Positions 1 through 6,995 of a DNA stretch of 14,354 nt are shown here, in pieces. Numbering within the stretch: the stretch's first letter is position 1; every line of letters starts with the position of its first letter. The stretch lies in assembly GCA_913009765.1 (NCBI GenBank), contig CAJVYT010000062.1, positions 1 to 14,354 of the forward strand, in the 5' to 3' direction. The stretch comes from an uncultured candidate division Zixibacteria bacterium. Lineage in GTDB: Bacteria > Zixibacteria > MSB-5A5 > GN15 > FEB-12. Under the pieces are notes generated by a model. The model had not been told where the DNA came from. It did no database searches and saw only the letters and a program-made list of their open reading frames with translations. The position numbers and the translations under genes are program-made.

Positions 1-92
1 AATATGTGAAAGAGAGTAGGATATGCCAAGATAGGAGCCTTTCATAGAATCGTGTTTATTATCAACTTTTCTTGGTTTATTTTTTTTTTTTT
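1..92. other. Probable non-genomic contig end (post-adapter read sequence)
   Basis: This stretch sits outside an Illumina adapter and ends in a run of 13 T (80-92) directly against it. Read on the minus strand, the order is insert, adapter, A-run, then unrelated sequence, which is what a read that runs past the end of its adapter looks like. I see no gene or motif in bases 1-79. Whether they are base-call noise or an unrelated joined fragment cannot be decided from the sequence. Confidence 0.8.
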
Positions 93-158
93 CAAGCAGA
101 AGACGGCATACGAGATATATCAGTGTGACTGGAGTTCAGACGTGTGCTCTTCCGATCT
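93..158 (+). other. Illumina TruSeq P7 index adapter contamination
   Basis: Positions 93-116 match the Illumina P7 flow-cell sequence (CAAGCAGAAGACGGCATACG followed by AGAT). Positions 125-158 match the TruSeq index-read primer, starting GTGACTGGAGTTCAGACG and ending GCTCTTCCGATCT. The eight bases between, ATATCAGT, reverse-complement to ACTGATAT, which I recall as TruSeq index 25. This is library adapter left in the assembly. Genomic sequence begins at about 159. Confidence 0.98.
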
Positions 159-160
159 TA

Positions 161-268
161 CTGCTCATAGATAAAAACGGTATAATTCAGTTTATTGATT
201 CTCTCGATTTCAATCTATTACCTGATAATGAAAAATTATTTAAAGCACTTGCGAATTTGTCAATTTAA
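161..268 (+). CDS. C-terminal fragment of a probable redoxin (AhpC/TSA or thioredoxin-like)
   Basis: An open frame enters from the adapter junction and runs 35 codons to TAA (266-268). It reads LLIDKNGIIQFIDS, followed by a helical tail with the order DNEKLFKALANL. An 'IDKxGxI' strand followed by an 'E.LLKAL..L' helix is the usual C-terminus of AhpC/TSA and thioredoxin-fold proteins. The 5' part, including the active site, is lost to the contig end. The next gene, 46 nt downstream, is a peroxiredoxin, so two redox genes may lie in tandem. The family call rests on a short segment and is tentative; the reading frame is more certain than the name. Confidence 0.5.
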   Translation: MLIDKNGIIQFIDSLDFNLLPDNEKLFKALANLSI

Positions 269-288
269 TACGTATTGTTCGTTATAAT
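257..288 (+). promoter_or_regulatory. Possible sigma70 promoter before the peroxiredoxin gene
   Basis: A perfect -10 hexamer TATAAT lies at 283-288, 26 nt before the ATG at 315. The best -35 match, TTGTCA at 257-262, is 20 nt upstream, longer than the usual 16-18. The region is AT-rich, so a chance match is possible. It overlaps the end of the upstream gene. Confidence 0.35.
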
Positions 289-314
289 TTAATTATTAAT
301 ATAAGGAATACTAC

Positions 315-749
315 ATGATTAAAATAGGTATTAAAGCTCCTGCGTTTAAGCTAAACTCTTCAGATGGAAAAATGTTTTCATCAGAGGATATAAAAGGTCG
401 TTTTGCCGTTGCCGTATTTTACCCTAAAAACAACACCCCCGGCTGAAACCGACAGCTTGCTGCTCTGGAAGAGTGCCGGACTAAATTTGAAAAGTTAGAT
501 ACTGTTGTCTTTGGAATTAATCCTGCCTCGGTAACATCTCATCAAAATTACTGTTCTAAAAAAGGATTTAATTTTCCTATTTTATCAGACCCCGCAGAAA
601 AAGTTACTTCAAAATTTAAGTGTCAAAAACCGACGGGTAAAGGGGTTTTGAGAACTGTATATGCAATGAACCGTGAGGGTAAAATTATCTATGCAGAACG
701 GGGTATGGGTGATTTTGGAGATATTCTTGATATTATCAAAACACAATAA
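315..749 (+). CDS. bcp: Selenocysteine peroxiredoxin Q (Bcp family), TGA read as Sec
   Basis: This is a thiol-type peroxidase of the PrxQ/Bcp family, expected to reduce peroxides in the cytoplasm using a thioredoxin-like donor. The frame spans 144 codons with one internal TGA (444-446, residue 44). Both sides align with the family: an N-terminal IGIKAPAF strand, VAVFYPKNNTPG, the TGA, NRQLAALEE, then SHQNYCSKKGFNFPILSD and RTVYAMNREGKI. The TGA falls exactly at the peroxidatic position of TPGC, giving TPGU; Thr41 and Arg113, the usual active-site partners, are present. Cys80 is 36 residues on, the spacing of the resolving cysteine in the alpha-3 class of PrxQ; the +5 cysteine of E. coli Bcp is absent. 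AAGGA at 303-307 supports the ATG. Length is close to the family norm (about 150-155). A SECIS-like hairpin follows the TGA. Decoding needs selABCD elsewhere in the genome, which is not visible here. A nonsense mutation is the alternative. Confidence 0.85.
447..479 (+). promoter_or_regulatory. Candidate bacterial SECIS hairpin for UGA recoding
   Basis: Directly after the TGA, 461-466 pairs with 470-475 (UGCUCU with AGAGUG: four Watson-Crick pairs plus two G-U wobbles) around the apical loop GGA (467-469). CCG (449-451) can pair with CGG (477-479) as a lower stem. The loop starts 20 nt after the TGA and opens with G. Both fit the published bacterial SECIS model, as I recall it: a loop 16-37 nt from the UGA and a G among its first two bases. 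The element lies inside the coding region, as in other bacterial selenoprotein genes. A small competing hairpin (CAGC/GCTG, 453-462) exists, so a fold prediction would help. Confidence 0.6.
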
Positions 750-817
750 ATAATATATTTAAGTTGAATAATTTAGTAGTTTTATTACCTTTAAGCCCAT
801 TGTAACTTGTATTTCAA

Positions 818-842
818 GACCCTTTGAGTCCGCTCAGGGTGA
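818..842 (-). repeat. CCCTGAGCGGAGTC-type repeat, copy 1 (inverted)
   Basis: On the minus strand this reads CACCCTGAGCGGACTCAAAG and continues GGGTC. It is the inverted partner of the copy at 868-894: bases 824-837 and 874-887 can pair with 12 of 14 positions matched. It lies in the glnS leader. Confidence 0.7.
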
Positions 843-867
843 TTTGAAAGATGATGGCTTGTAATTT

Positions 868-894
868 GTCGTACTGAGCGGAGTCGAAGTATGC
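868..894 (+). repeat. CCCTGAGCGGAGTC-type repeat, copy 2
   Basis: The core CTGAGCGGAGTCGAAG (874-889) is identical to the core of the copy at 7928-7953. Its outer arms differ (GTA/TAC instead of CCC/GGG) but still pair, so hairpin potential is kept despite sequence change. It ends about 30 nt before the glnS start codon. Confidence 0.7.
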
Positions 895-925
895 ACCAAA
901 AAAGATTTAAAATAAGGTTGACAAA

Positions 926-2614
926 ATGACTACTGAAAATGAAAATAATTCAAAAACAGAAACTAAAGATTTTATCCGCACTATAATCGATCAACATAAT
1001 AAAAGCGGTCGCTTTAATAAAATTGTGCATACTAGATTCCCTCCTGAACCAAACGGCTATCTGCATATTGGTCATGCAAAAGCTATCTGTATTTCATTTG
1101 GTATTGCCGAAGAATACGGCGGTGTGACAAATCTTCGTTTTGATGATACCAATCCAACCAAAGAAGAAACCAAGTACGCCGAAGCTATTATGCGTGATAT
1201 TAAATGGCTTGGTTTTGACTGGGGGGACAGACTCTTTCACGCATCTGATTATTTCGACCAACTCTATGATTGGGCAGTGCTGCTTATTAAAAAAAGTGTT
1301 GCATTTGTTGATGACCTTTCAGCAGAGGAAATGCGTGAGTATCGCGGTACTCTTACAGAAGCCGGCAAAGAATCGCCGTATCGAAACCGTTCAATTGAGG
1401 AAAATCTTGACCTGTTTGATAAAATGAAAAATGGGGATTTCCCTGACGGTGCCAAAACCCTTCGGGCAAAAATTGATATGGCATCAGGAAATATGAATAT
1501 GCGTGACCCGGTTATGTACCGAATTATGCGGGCAACGCATCATCGTACCGGCGACAAGTGGTGTATCTACCCGACCTATGACTGGGCTCATGGACAGTCT
1601 GATTCTATTGAGAAAATTACTCACTCGTTGTGTGACTTATCGTTTGAAGATCACCGTCCCCTTTATGATTGGTTTTTAGACCGGCTTGAAGTGCATCACC
1701 CTCAACAGGCAGAGTTCGCCCGCTTGAATATAAATTATACTATTACCAGTAAACGGAAACTTCGGCAGCTTGTTGAAGAAAATATTGTCGATGGATGGGA
1801 TGACCCTCGTATGCCGACACTTTCCGGGCTGCGTCGGCGGGGCTACACTCCAACAGCAGTACGAACATTTATAAACAAATTAGGTATATCTAAAAAAAGA
1901 GATACGGTTGCCGATATAGCTCTTTTAGAACATGGGTTGCGGGATGAGTTAAACAAATCATCTAAAAGACTAATGGCAGTTATCAAACCATTAAAAGTTG
2001 TCATTACAAATTATCCTGACGGTAAAATTGAAGAGTTTGATGCTGTGAATAATCCTGAAGATGATTCTGCCGGTTCAAGAAAAGTATATTTCTCTAAAGA
2101 AATATATATAGAACAGACTGATTTTGTCGAGGTTGCCCCTAATAGAAAATATTTTAGACTTGCCCTTGGTAAAGAAGTCAGGTTAAAACATACTTATTAT
2201 ATCACTTGCGATGAAGCTATAAAAGATGATGACGGTAATATTGTAGAACTTCGCTGTACCTATGACCCTGAATCAAGAGGGGGATCATCGCCTGACGGTA
2301 GAAAAGTGCGTGGAACTTTGCACTGGGTTTCGACACATGATGCTGTTGATGCTGAGGTGCGTTTGTATAATCATCTTTTTACAAAAGAAACACCGGATGA
2401 AGATGATAACTTTATTGAAAATATAAATCCTGAATCGTTAGAAATTATGACTGAGTGTAAAGTTGAGCCTTCTTTAAAAAAACTCAAAACGGGTGAAAAT
2501 TGTCAGTTTCTTCGGCATGGATATTTTTGTTTAGATTCTAAATACTCAACAAATGGGGAACTTGTCTTTAATCGTTCTGTTACATTAAAAGACAGTTGGA
2601 CAAAGAAAAAGTAA
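926..2614 (+). CDS. glnS: Glutaminyl-tRNA synthetase
   Basis: A cytoplasmic class I aminoacyl-tRNA synthetase that charges tRNA-Gln with glutamine. The N-terminal Rossmann domain carries the class I signature [14 protein letters not shown], with HIGH at residues 47-50. The KMSKS-type loop appears as ITSKRKL around residues 273-279, close to the VMSKRKL form of other GlnRS proteins. Also typical are LRFDDTNP near residue 70 and the block [17 protein letters not shown] that follows the KMSKS loop. The beta-barrel anticodon-binding half follows to residue 562, so the protein is full length (E. coli about 554). AAGG at 914-917 supports the ATG. A bacterial GlnRS means this lineage can charge tRNA-Gln directly. 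It is the first gene of a packed group with the ferredoxin reductase and nadA; its leader contains an inverted repeat pair. Confidence 0.97.
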   Translation: MTTENENNSKTETKDFIRTIIDQHNKSGRFNKIVHTRFPPEPNGYLHIGHAKAICISFGIAEEYGGVTNLRFDDTNPTKEETKYAEAIMRDIKWLGFDWGDRLFHASDYFDQLYDWAVLLIKKSVAFVDDLSAEEMREYRGTLTEAGKESPYRNRSIEENLDLFDKMKNGDFPDGAKTLRAKIDMASGNMNMRDPVMYRIMRATHHRTGDKWCIYPTYDWAHGQSDSIEKITHSLCDLSFEDHRPLYDWFLDRLEVHHPQQAEFARLNINYTITSKRKLRQLVEENIVDGWDDPRMPTLSGLRRRGYTPTAVRTFINKLGISKKRDTVADIALLEHGLRDELNKSSKRLMAVIKPLKVVITNYPDGKIEEFDAVNNPEDDSAGSRKVYFSKEIYIEQTDFVEVAPNRKYFRLALGKEVRLKHTYYITCDEAIKDDDGNIVELRCTYDPESRGGSSPDGRKVRGTLHWVSTHDAVDAEVRLYNHLFTKETPDEDDNFIENINPESLEIMTECKVEPSLKKLKTGENCQFLRHGYFCLDSKYSTNGELVFNRSVTLKDSWTKKK

Positions 2615-2622
2615 ATGTTATT

Positions 2623-3690
2623 ATGAGTATTATTATACCTGATAAAAATATATATGATGTAACTTTTATAGGTGCCGGACCTGTTGCTCTCTATGGAATG
2701 TACTATGCCGGACTCAGACGTACAAAATCAAAAGTAATTGATATGCTTGGTGAAGTAGGCGGCGGATTGATGGCTCTCTATCCCGAAAAGTATATTTATG
2801 ATGTTGCCGGATTCCCTAAAATCTTAGCAAAAGATTTAGTAAAAGGACTCAAAGAACAGGCTGTTCAATACGACCATGAAATATGCCTTGAAGAAAAAGT
2901 GCTTGGTGTAGAAAAAAAATCGGACGGGTTAATTAAACTGACTACTTCAAAAGGTGAACATTTATCTAAAACTGTGGTTGTCTGTGCAGGCATGGGAGCG
3001 TATATCCCCAAAAGACTGGATATACCAAATGTAAAAGAACTTGAAGGTGCCGGAGTTTATTATTTTATCAGACGTCTTAAGGATTTTGCGAAAAAAAATA
3101 TATTAGTGGTTGGCGGTGGTGATTCTGCATTTGACTACTCTATGATGCTTGAACCAATTGCTGAGTCTATTACACATATACACCGTAACGATTTTTTTGC
3201 CGCTCATGAAGCGTCAGTTGAAAAAGTTATGCAGTCCTCAGTCAGAATGAAATTCCCATTTTGGGAAATTAAGCAGATTGAGGGAGATGACTGGGTTCGC
3301 CATGTTACCCTTGTGCAGACCCAAACGGGTGAAACCGAGCGTATGGATGTTGATGCTATTATATTTAATATCGGTTTTTTGACTAATATGGGTCCAATTC
3401 AGGAATGGGGGCTTGAAATTGATAAAAATTCTATTGCAGTTGACTCTCGGATGCGTACTAATATAGACGGGGTTTTTGCTGCCGGTGATGTTGTTACGTA
3501 TGACGGCAAATTAAAATTGATTTCAACAGGATGTGGTGAAGTTGCTGTTGCGGTTAATAATGCTAAAAACTATATTGACCCAAAAGCAAAGGTTAGCCCC
3601 GGACATTCAACCGATAAACATGTGATGACTCTCCGAAAGATTTCTCGTGAGAAGAAAAAAGCTCAAATGGAAAATAAGGAAGAATCTTAA
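2623..3690 (+). CDS. Ferredoxin--NADP+ reductase, thioredoxin-reductase-like (YumC type)
   Basis: A flavoenzyme that moves electrons between NADPH and ferredoxin or flavodoxin. The FAD-binding motif is FIGAGPVALYG (residues 15-25), followed by the family block LYPEKYIYDVAGFPK and KDLVKGLKEQ. A second dinucleotide motif, VVGGGDSAFDY, begins near residue 162, and a C-terminal GVFAAGDVVTYDGKLKLI segment closes the FAD site. There is no CxxC redox pair, which separates it from thioredoxin reductase, and the 355-residue length fits YumC-type enzymes. I chose ATG 2623, eight bases after the glnS stop, because the residues from there fit the family N-terminus. An in-frame TTG at 2596 would overlap glnS and add nine unlikely residues. 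nadA starts two bases after this gene, so co-transcription is likely. Confidence 0.93.
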   Translation: MSIIIPDKNIYDVTFIGAGPVALYGMYYAGLRRTKSKVIDMLGEVGGGLMALYPEKYIYDVAGFPKILAKDLVKGLKEQAVQYDHEICLEEKVLGVEKKSDGLIKLTTSKGEHLSKTVVVCAGMGAYIPKRLDIPNVKELEGAGVYYFIRRLKDFAKKNILVVGGGDSAFDYSMMLEPIAESITHIHRNDFFAAHEASVEKVMQSSVRMKFPFWEIKQIEGDDWVRHVTLVQTQTGETERMDVDAIIFNIGFLTNMGPIQEWGLEIDKNSIAVDSRMRTNIDGVFAAGDVVTYDGKLKLISTGCGEVAVAVNNAKNYIDPKAKVSPGHSTDKHVMTLRKISREKKKAQMENKEES

Positions 3691-3692
3691 AA

Positions 3693-4772
3693 ATGTATTT
3701 CTCCCTCCCCAAAGAATACCGCGAAGCGACCAATGACGAGTTAGTCAATCGGATAAATACAGCTCGAGAAAAACTTGGTTCAAAATTGACAATTTTGGCT
3801 CATCATTATCAAAGAATGGAAGTGGTAGCAATGGGCGATCACATTGGTGACTCTTATGGATTGTCAAAAATTGCCGCTGAGCAAAAAGATGTTGAGTACA
3901 TTGTTTTTTGCGGAGTGCATTTTATGGCAGAATCTGCAGATATCTTAACCGATGACTCCAAAACGGTTTTTCTGCCGAATCCTCTGGCAGGCTGTCCGAT
4001 GGCGGATATGGCAGAAATGGCTGATGTTTTGGAAGCATGGGAATATTTAGAAGAGTTTGGCGGTGAAGATAAAATTATGCCTATTTCATATATGAATACT
4101 GCTGCCGGTCTGAAAGCATTCACCGGAAAACATGGCGGATTAATTTGCACTTCATCAAATGCCCCGGGTGCGTATAAATATGGTTTTGAGAATAAAGAAA
4201 AATTATTTTTCTTCCCGGATGAACATCTTGGTTATAACACCGGAATCAATTTTGGTATAAAATCTGATGAAATGATTCTTTGGGACTTTTCAAGAGAAAG
4301 AGGCGGACTGACAGAAGATCAAATTGCAAAAGCTAAAGTTATCTTGTGGAAAGGTCACTGTCATGTGCATACCAATTTTAAGCCTGCTCATGTGGAAAAA
4401 TTCCGTCAGGATTTTCCCGACGGCAAAGTTATTGTCCACCCCGAATGCCCTCATGATGTCGTAAAATTAGCAGATGCTGCCGGTTCCACAAAATTTATTG
4501 TAGATTACTGTCAAAATGCACCGGCGGGTTCTACTATTGCTATCGGGACAGAGTTGAATTTGGTAAATCGAATGGCTAAAACGTTTTTAGATAAACAAAT
4601 TGTTGAACTTTCCGGAGAGACATGTGCTGTTTGTGCCAATATGTATCGAACGACTCTCAATGATCTTGCCTATACACTTGAAAATCTCGATGATATAAAG
4701 CCGATACGAGTGACGGAACCTACTAAAAGCGACGCACTTACAGCTCTTCAGAAAATGCTCGCCGTCGGCTGA
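3693..4772 (+). CDS. nadA: Quinolinate synthase A
   Basis: Makes quinolinate from iminoaspartate and dihydroxyacetone phosphate in de novo NAD synthesis, using an oxygen-sensitive 4Fe-4S cluster. Family motifs run in order: ILAHHYQRMEV, DHIGDSYGLSK, FCGVHFMAESADIL, PNPLAGCPMADM, GLICTSSNA, FFPDEHLGYNTG, KGHCHVHTNF, VHPECPHDVV and TCAVCANMYRTTLNDL. The likely cluster ligands are Cys101 (AGCP), Cys223 (GHCHVH) and Cys314 (CAVC); Cys311 is also possible. The 359 residues are slightly longer than the E. coli enzyme, with extra sequence around 165-210. The stop is TGA, which shows that TGA normally terminates in this genome. No nadB or nadC is nearby. The cluster it needs could come from the SUF system at the right of the window. 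Confidence 0.96.
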   Translation: MYFSLPKEYREATNDELVNRINTAREKLGSKLTILAHHYQRMEVVAMGDHIGDSYGLSKIAAEQKDVEYIVFCGVHFMAESADILTDDSKTVFLPNPLAGCPMADMAEMADVLEAWEYLEEFGGEDKIMPISYMNTAAGLKAFTGKHGGLICTSSNAPGAYKYGFENKEKLFFFPDEHLGYNTGINFGIKSDEMILWDFSRERGGLTEDQIAKAKVILWKGHCHVHTNFKPAHVEKFRQDFPDGKVIVHPECPHDVVKLADAAGSTKFIVDYCQNAPAGSTIAIGTELNLVNRMAKTFLDKQIVELSGETCAVCANMYRTTLNDLAYTLENLDDIKPIRVTEPTKSDALTALQKMLAVG

Positions 4773-4793
4773 TTGTATTTTAACCTAAAGATG

Positions 4794-4824
4794 TTGACTC
4801 AACAGGTAAAAATGTATATATATT
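4794..4824 (+). promoter_or_regulatory. Likely sigma70 promoter for the E2-lipB-fabL group
   Basis: TTGACT (4794-4799) is followed after 17 bases by TATATA (4817-4822); a shifted TATATT at 4819-4824 matches the consensus better with a 19-base spacer. It lies in the 134-base gap after nadA, about 85 nt before the E2 start. Inverted repeats ACCTAAA (4783-4789) and TTTAGGT (4832-4838) flank it and could be an operator, though seven bases can pair by chance. Confidence 0.55.
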
Positions 4825-4906
4825 GCCTATGTTTAGGTCGGTAAGGCTTTTTGGATTAAGAAGTTATTATTTGTAAAAATTTTAGTTATTGAAGGAATAT
4901 TTAGAT

Positions 4907-6265
4907 ATGGCATTAGATGTATTAGTACCTCAGATGGGTGAATCGGTTTTAGAAGGAACCATTCTCGAATGGAAAGTTAAAGTTGGTGACAAGATAAAAT
5001 TGAACCAACCGTTAGTTGAATTGATGACTGATAAAGTAAATATCGAAATACCTGCTGAAGCAGAAGGTATTATTACGCATCTATATGTGAAAGAAGGCGA
5101 CGTTGTTCCGGTGGGAACTCGTATTGCTGTTATTGATGACGGTTCCGGAGATTCTGCTCCTGCTTCAAAACCTGAAAAAGAATCAACACCTGCCGCATCA
5201 AAAGCTCCGACAACTGCCTCTACACAAACCACTGCTTCTGTCTCTGTCAAAGCAACTGCTGATGTCGGCAAAGGCAAGATGTCGCCAAAAGTACGTATGA
5301 TGATTCGTGAATATGGATTAGACTTTTCATCTATTGTCCCAACCGGCAAAGAAGGCAGAGTTACTGTCGATGATGTCTTACGCACAGTCGAAACTCGGTC
5401 AACATCGGCGGGTTATACCTTAGGTCCTATACCTGCTCCTCCTGCTCCAATGCAGGCTGTCTCAGCAGCGACTACTCCAACTTCTGAACCTAATAAACTT
5501 TCTACTCCGGCAGAACCGCTTGTGAAAGTAGAAATCCCGACCTTTGAACCTCTTCCGATAAATCTTCGTGAAACTCGTAAACCGGTTGAAGGTATCCGCA
5601 AAGTTATTTCTGACCACATGATTAAATCTGTCCGAACTTCACCTCACGTTACTACTTTTGAAGATATTGATTTAACAGAATTGGCAGCATATCGTAAAGA
5701 AATCAAAACATCATTCAAACAAACCTATGGTGCCAATATTACATATCTGCCGTTTATAGTAAAAGCAGTCTGTACCGCATTAAAAGAATTTCCCAAAATG
5801 AATGCTTCAATGACGGAAAAAGAAATTATTATAAAAAATTATTATAATATTGGTATTGCTGTTGCTCGTGAAGAGGGGCTTATTGTACCTGTTATCAAAG
5901 ATGCCGATAAAAAGACTCTTGTCGAACTCGCTGTTGAAATCAATGATTTGGGCAATAAAGCACGTACGAATCAGTTACTTCCCGATGATGTCGCCGGTGG
6001 TACGTTTTCATTAACAAATGCAGGAATGTTCGGTGCAACAGCATCCACACCGATTATAAATCAACCTCAGGTTGCTATCTTAGGTATTCATGCTATCGTG
6101 AAAAAGCCATGGGTTGTGAATGACGAAATCGTTGTGCGTTATATCTCAAGCTTTGGACTCTCTTTTGATCATCGTTTAATTGACGGACATATAGCTGTTC
6201 AATTTTTGCATCGTGTTCATGAATATTTAGCTGATACCAGAAGATTGTTGCTGCAATTAAGGTAA
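4907..6265 (+). CDS. Dihydrolipoamide acyltransferase, E2 of a 2-oxoacid dehydrogenase complex
   Basis: The core subunit that takes an acyl group from E1 onto its lipoyl arm and passes it to CoA. Residues 1-77 form a lipoyl domain with the modified lysine in ELMTDKVNIEIP (Lys43). A flexible linker rich in Ala, Ser, Thr and Pro follows (about 83-120), then a peripheral-subunit-binding domain (KMSPKVRMMIREYGLD to GRVTVDDVL, about 124-163), a second Pro/Ala-rich linker, and the catalytic domain from about residue 225. The active site SFDHRLIDGH gives His422 and Asp426; TPIINQPQVAILGIHAI is typical. ATG 4907 is chosen because AAGGA (4892-4896) lies just before it; an upstream in-frame TTG (4889) would swallow that site. 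Substrate class, pyruvate or branched-chain, cannot be decided: E1 and E3 are not in the window. lipB follows after 10 bases. Confidence 0.93.
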   Translation: MALDVLVPQMGESVLEGTILEWKVKVGDKIKLNQPLVELMTDKVNIEIPAEAEGIITHLYVKEGDVVPVGTRIAVIDDGSGDSAPASKPEKESTPAASKAPTTASTQTTASVSVKATADVGKGKMSPKVRMMIREYGLDFSSIVPTGKEGRVTVDDVLRTVETRSTSAGYTLGPIPAPPAPMQAVSAATTPTSEPNKLSTPAEPLVKVEIPTFEPLPINLRETRKPVEGIRKVISDHMIKSVRTSPHVTTFEDIDLTELAAYRKEIKTSFKQTYGANITYLPFIVKAVCTALKEFPKMNASMTEKEIIIKNYYNIGIAVAREEGLIVPVIKDADKKTLVELAVEINDLGNKARTNQLLPDDVAGGTFSLTNAGMFGATASTPIINQPQVAILGIHAIVKKPWVVNDEIVVRYISSFGLSFDHRLIDGHIAVQFLHRVHEYLADTRRLLLQLR

Positions 6266-6275
6266 TACATTTTTC

Positions 6276-6977
6276 ATGACTTCGGGAAATAGAAAATTTA
6301 ATGGTTGGCTGCTTGATTTGGGTCGGGTCGATTATGAGCGTGTACTTGATTGGCAGAGAAAATTAGTAAAACTTCGTAAAGATGGTATGGCACGTGATAC
6401 TCTCATTTTAGTAGAGCACCCGCCGGTTATTACTATCGGAAAAGACGGTCATCCCGAAAATTACAATCATGTAAAAATAAAGCCTATTCCTATTGAACGG
6501 GGTGGTGATGTTACCTATCATGGTCCCGGTCAATTGGTTGTTTATTTTATTTGTAATTTGACCCGTCGAGGTAAAGATATGCATCTCTTTATTGATAAAC
6601 TGCAAGATGGTATTATAAGTGCCTTTAAAGAATATGGGGTAGAGGCTCGTAAAGACAGCACTAATACTGGGGTATGGGTGGGTGATAAAAAAATTGTATC
6701 GCTCGGTGTAGCTGTCAAACAATGGATTACATTTCACGGCGTAGCTGTAAATCTTAATACAGATTTGTCAGAGTTTGAGCAGATTAACCCATGCGGGTTG
6801 ACATCCGATGTGATGTCGTCACTTTCTCATCTGATAGGTAAAGAAATAGATTTAAAGAAATTTGGTGAAATTATTGTTGGTAAATATTCAGAAATTTTTG
6901 ATACTGTATTTTACCAAATTAAATTAGAAGAAATTGCCGAGGATATTGAATCCCAATCAGGCAGTAATGTAATATAA
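6276..6977 (+). CDS. lipB: Octanoyl-[acyl-carrier-protein]:protein octanoyltransferase
   Basis: Transfers octanoyl from octanoyl-ACP to the lipoyl-domain lysine of E2 and similar proteins, the first step of lipoate assembly before LipA inserts sulfur. The signature RGGDVTYHGPGQLVVYF is present near residue 75. The catalytic pair is visible: Lys139 in KKIVSLGV and Cys173 in INPCGL, 34 residues apart exactly as in E. coli LipB (Lys135 and Cys169). Length 233 is normal. AAGG at 6259-6262, within the end of the E2 gene, is the best ribosome-binding site for the ATG. It lies directly after a lipoyl-carrying E2, which is its expected substrate. No lipA is present here. Confidence 0.95.
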   Translation: MTSGNRKFNGWLLDLGRVDYERVLDWQRKLVKLRKDGMARDTLILVEHPPVITIGKDGHPENYNHVKIKPIPIERGGDVTYHGPGQLVVYFICNLTRRGKDMHLFIDKLQDGIISAFKEYGVEARKDSTNTGVWVGDKKIVSLGVAVKQWITFHGVAVNLNTDLSEFEQINPCGLTSDVMSSLSHLIGKEIDLKKFGEIIVGKYSEIFDTVFYQIKLEEIAEDIESQSGSNVI

Positions 6978-6995
6978 AAAAGAGATTGAGGCAGT

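Noticed and set aside
315..749. Peroxiredoxin gene as a simple pseudogene or sequencing error
   Set aside because: There is only one interruption, it is TGA rather than TAA or TAG, it falls exactly on the catalytic Cys codon, the rest of the frame is intact and conserved, and a SECIS-like hairpin follows. It remains the formal alternative and read support should be checked because the contig end is near.
315..749. Alternative genetic code with TGA as Trp or Gly
   Set aside because: nadA, sufS and the Rieske gene end in TGA at their expected family lengths, and no other gene in the window has an internal TGA.
2596..2622. TTG start for the ferredoxin reductase, overlapping glnS
   Set aside because: The extra nine residues do not resemble the family N-terminus, and ATG 2623 gives the expected short leader before the FAD motif.
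4930..5385. Minus-strand 151-codon open frame opposite the E2 gene
   Set aside because: It lies antisense to the lipoyl domain and Ala/Thr/Ser-rich linker of a clear E2 gene, and its sequence is the mirror of that composition.
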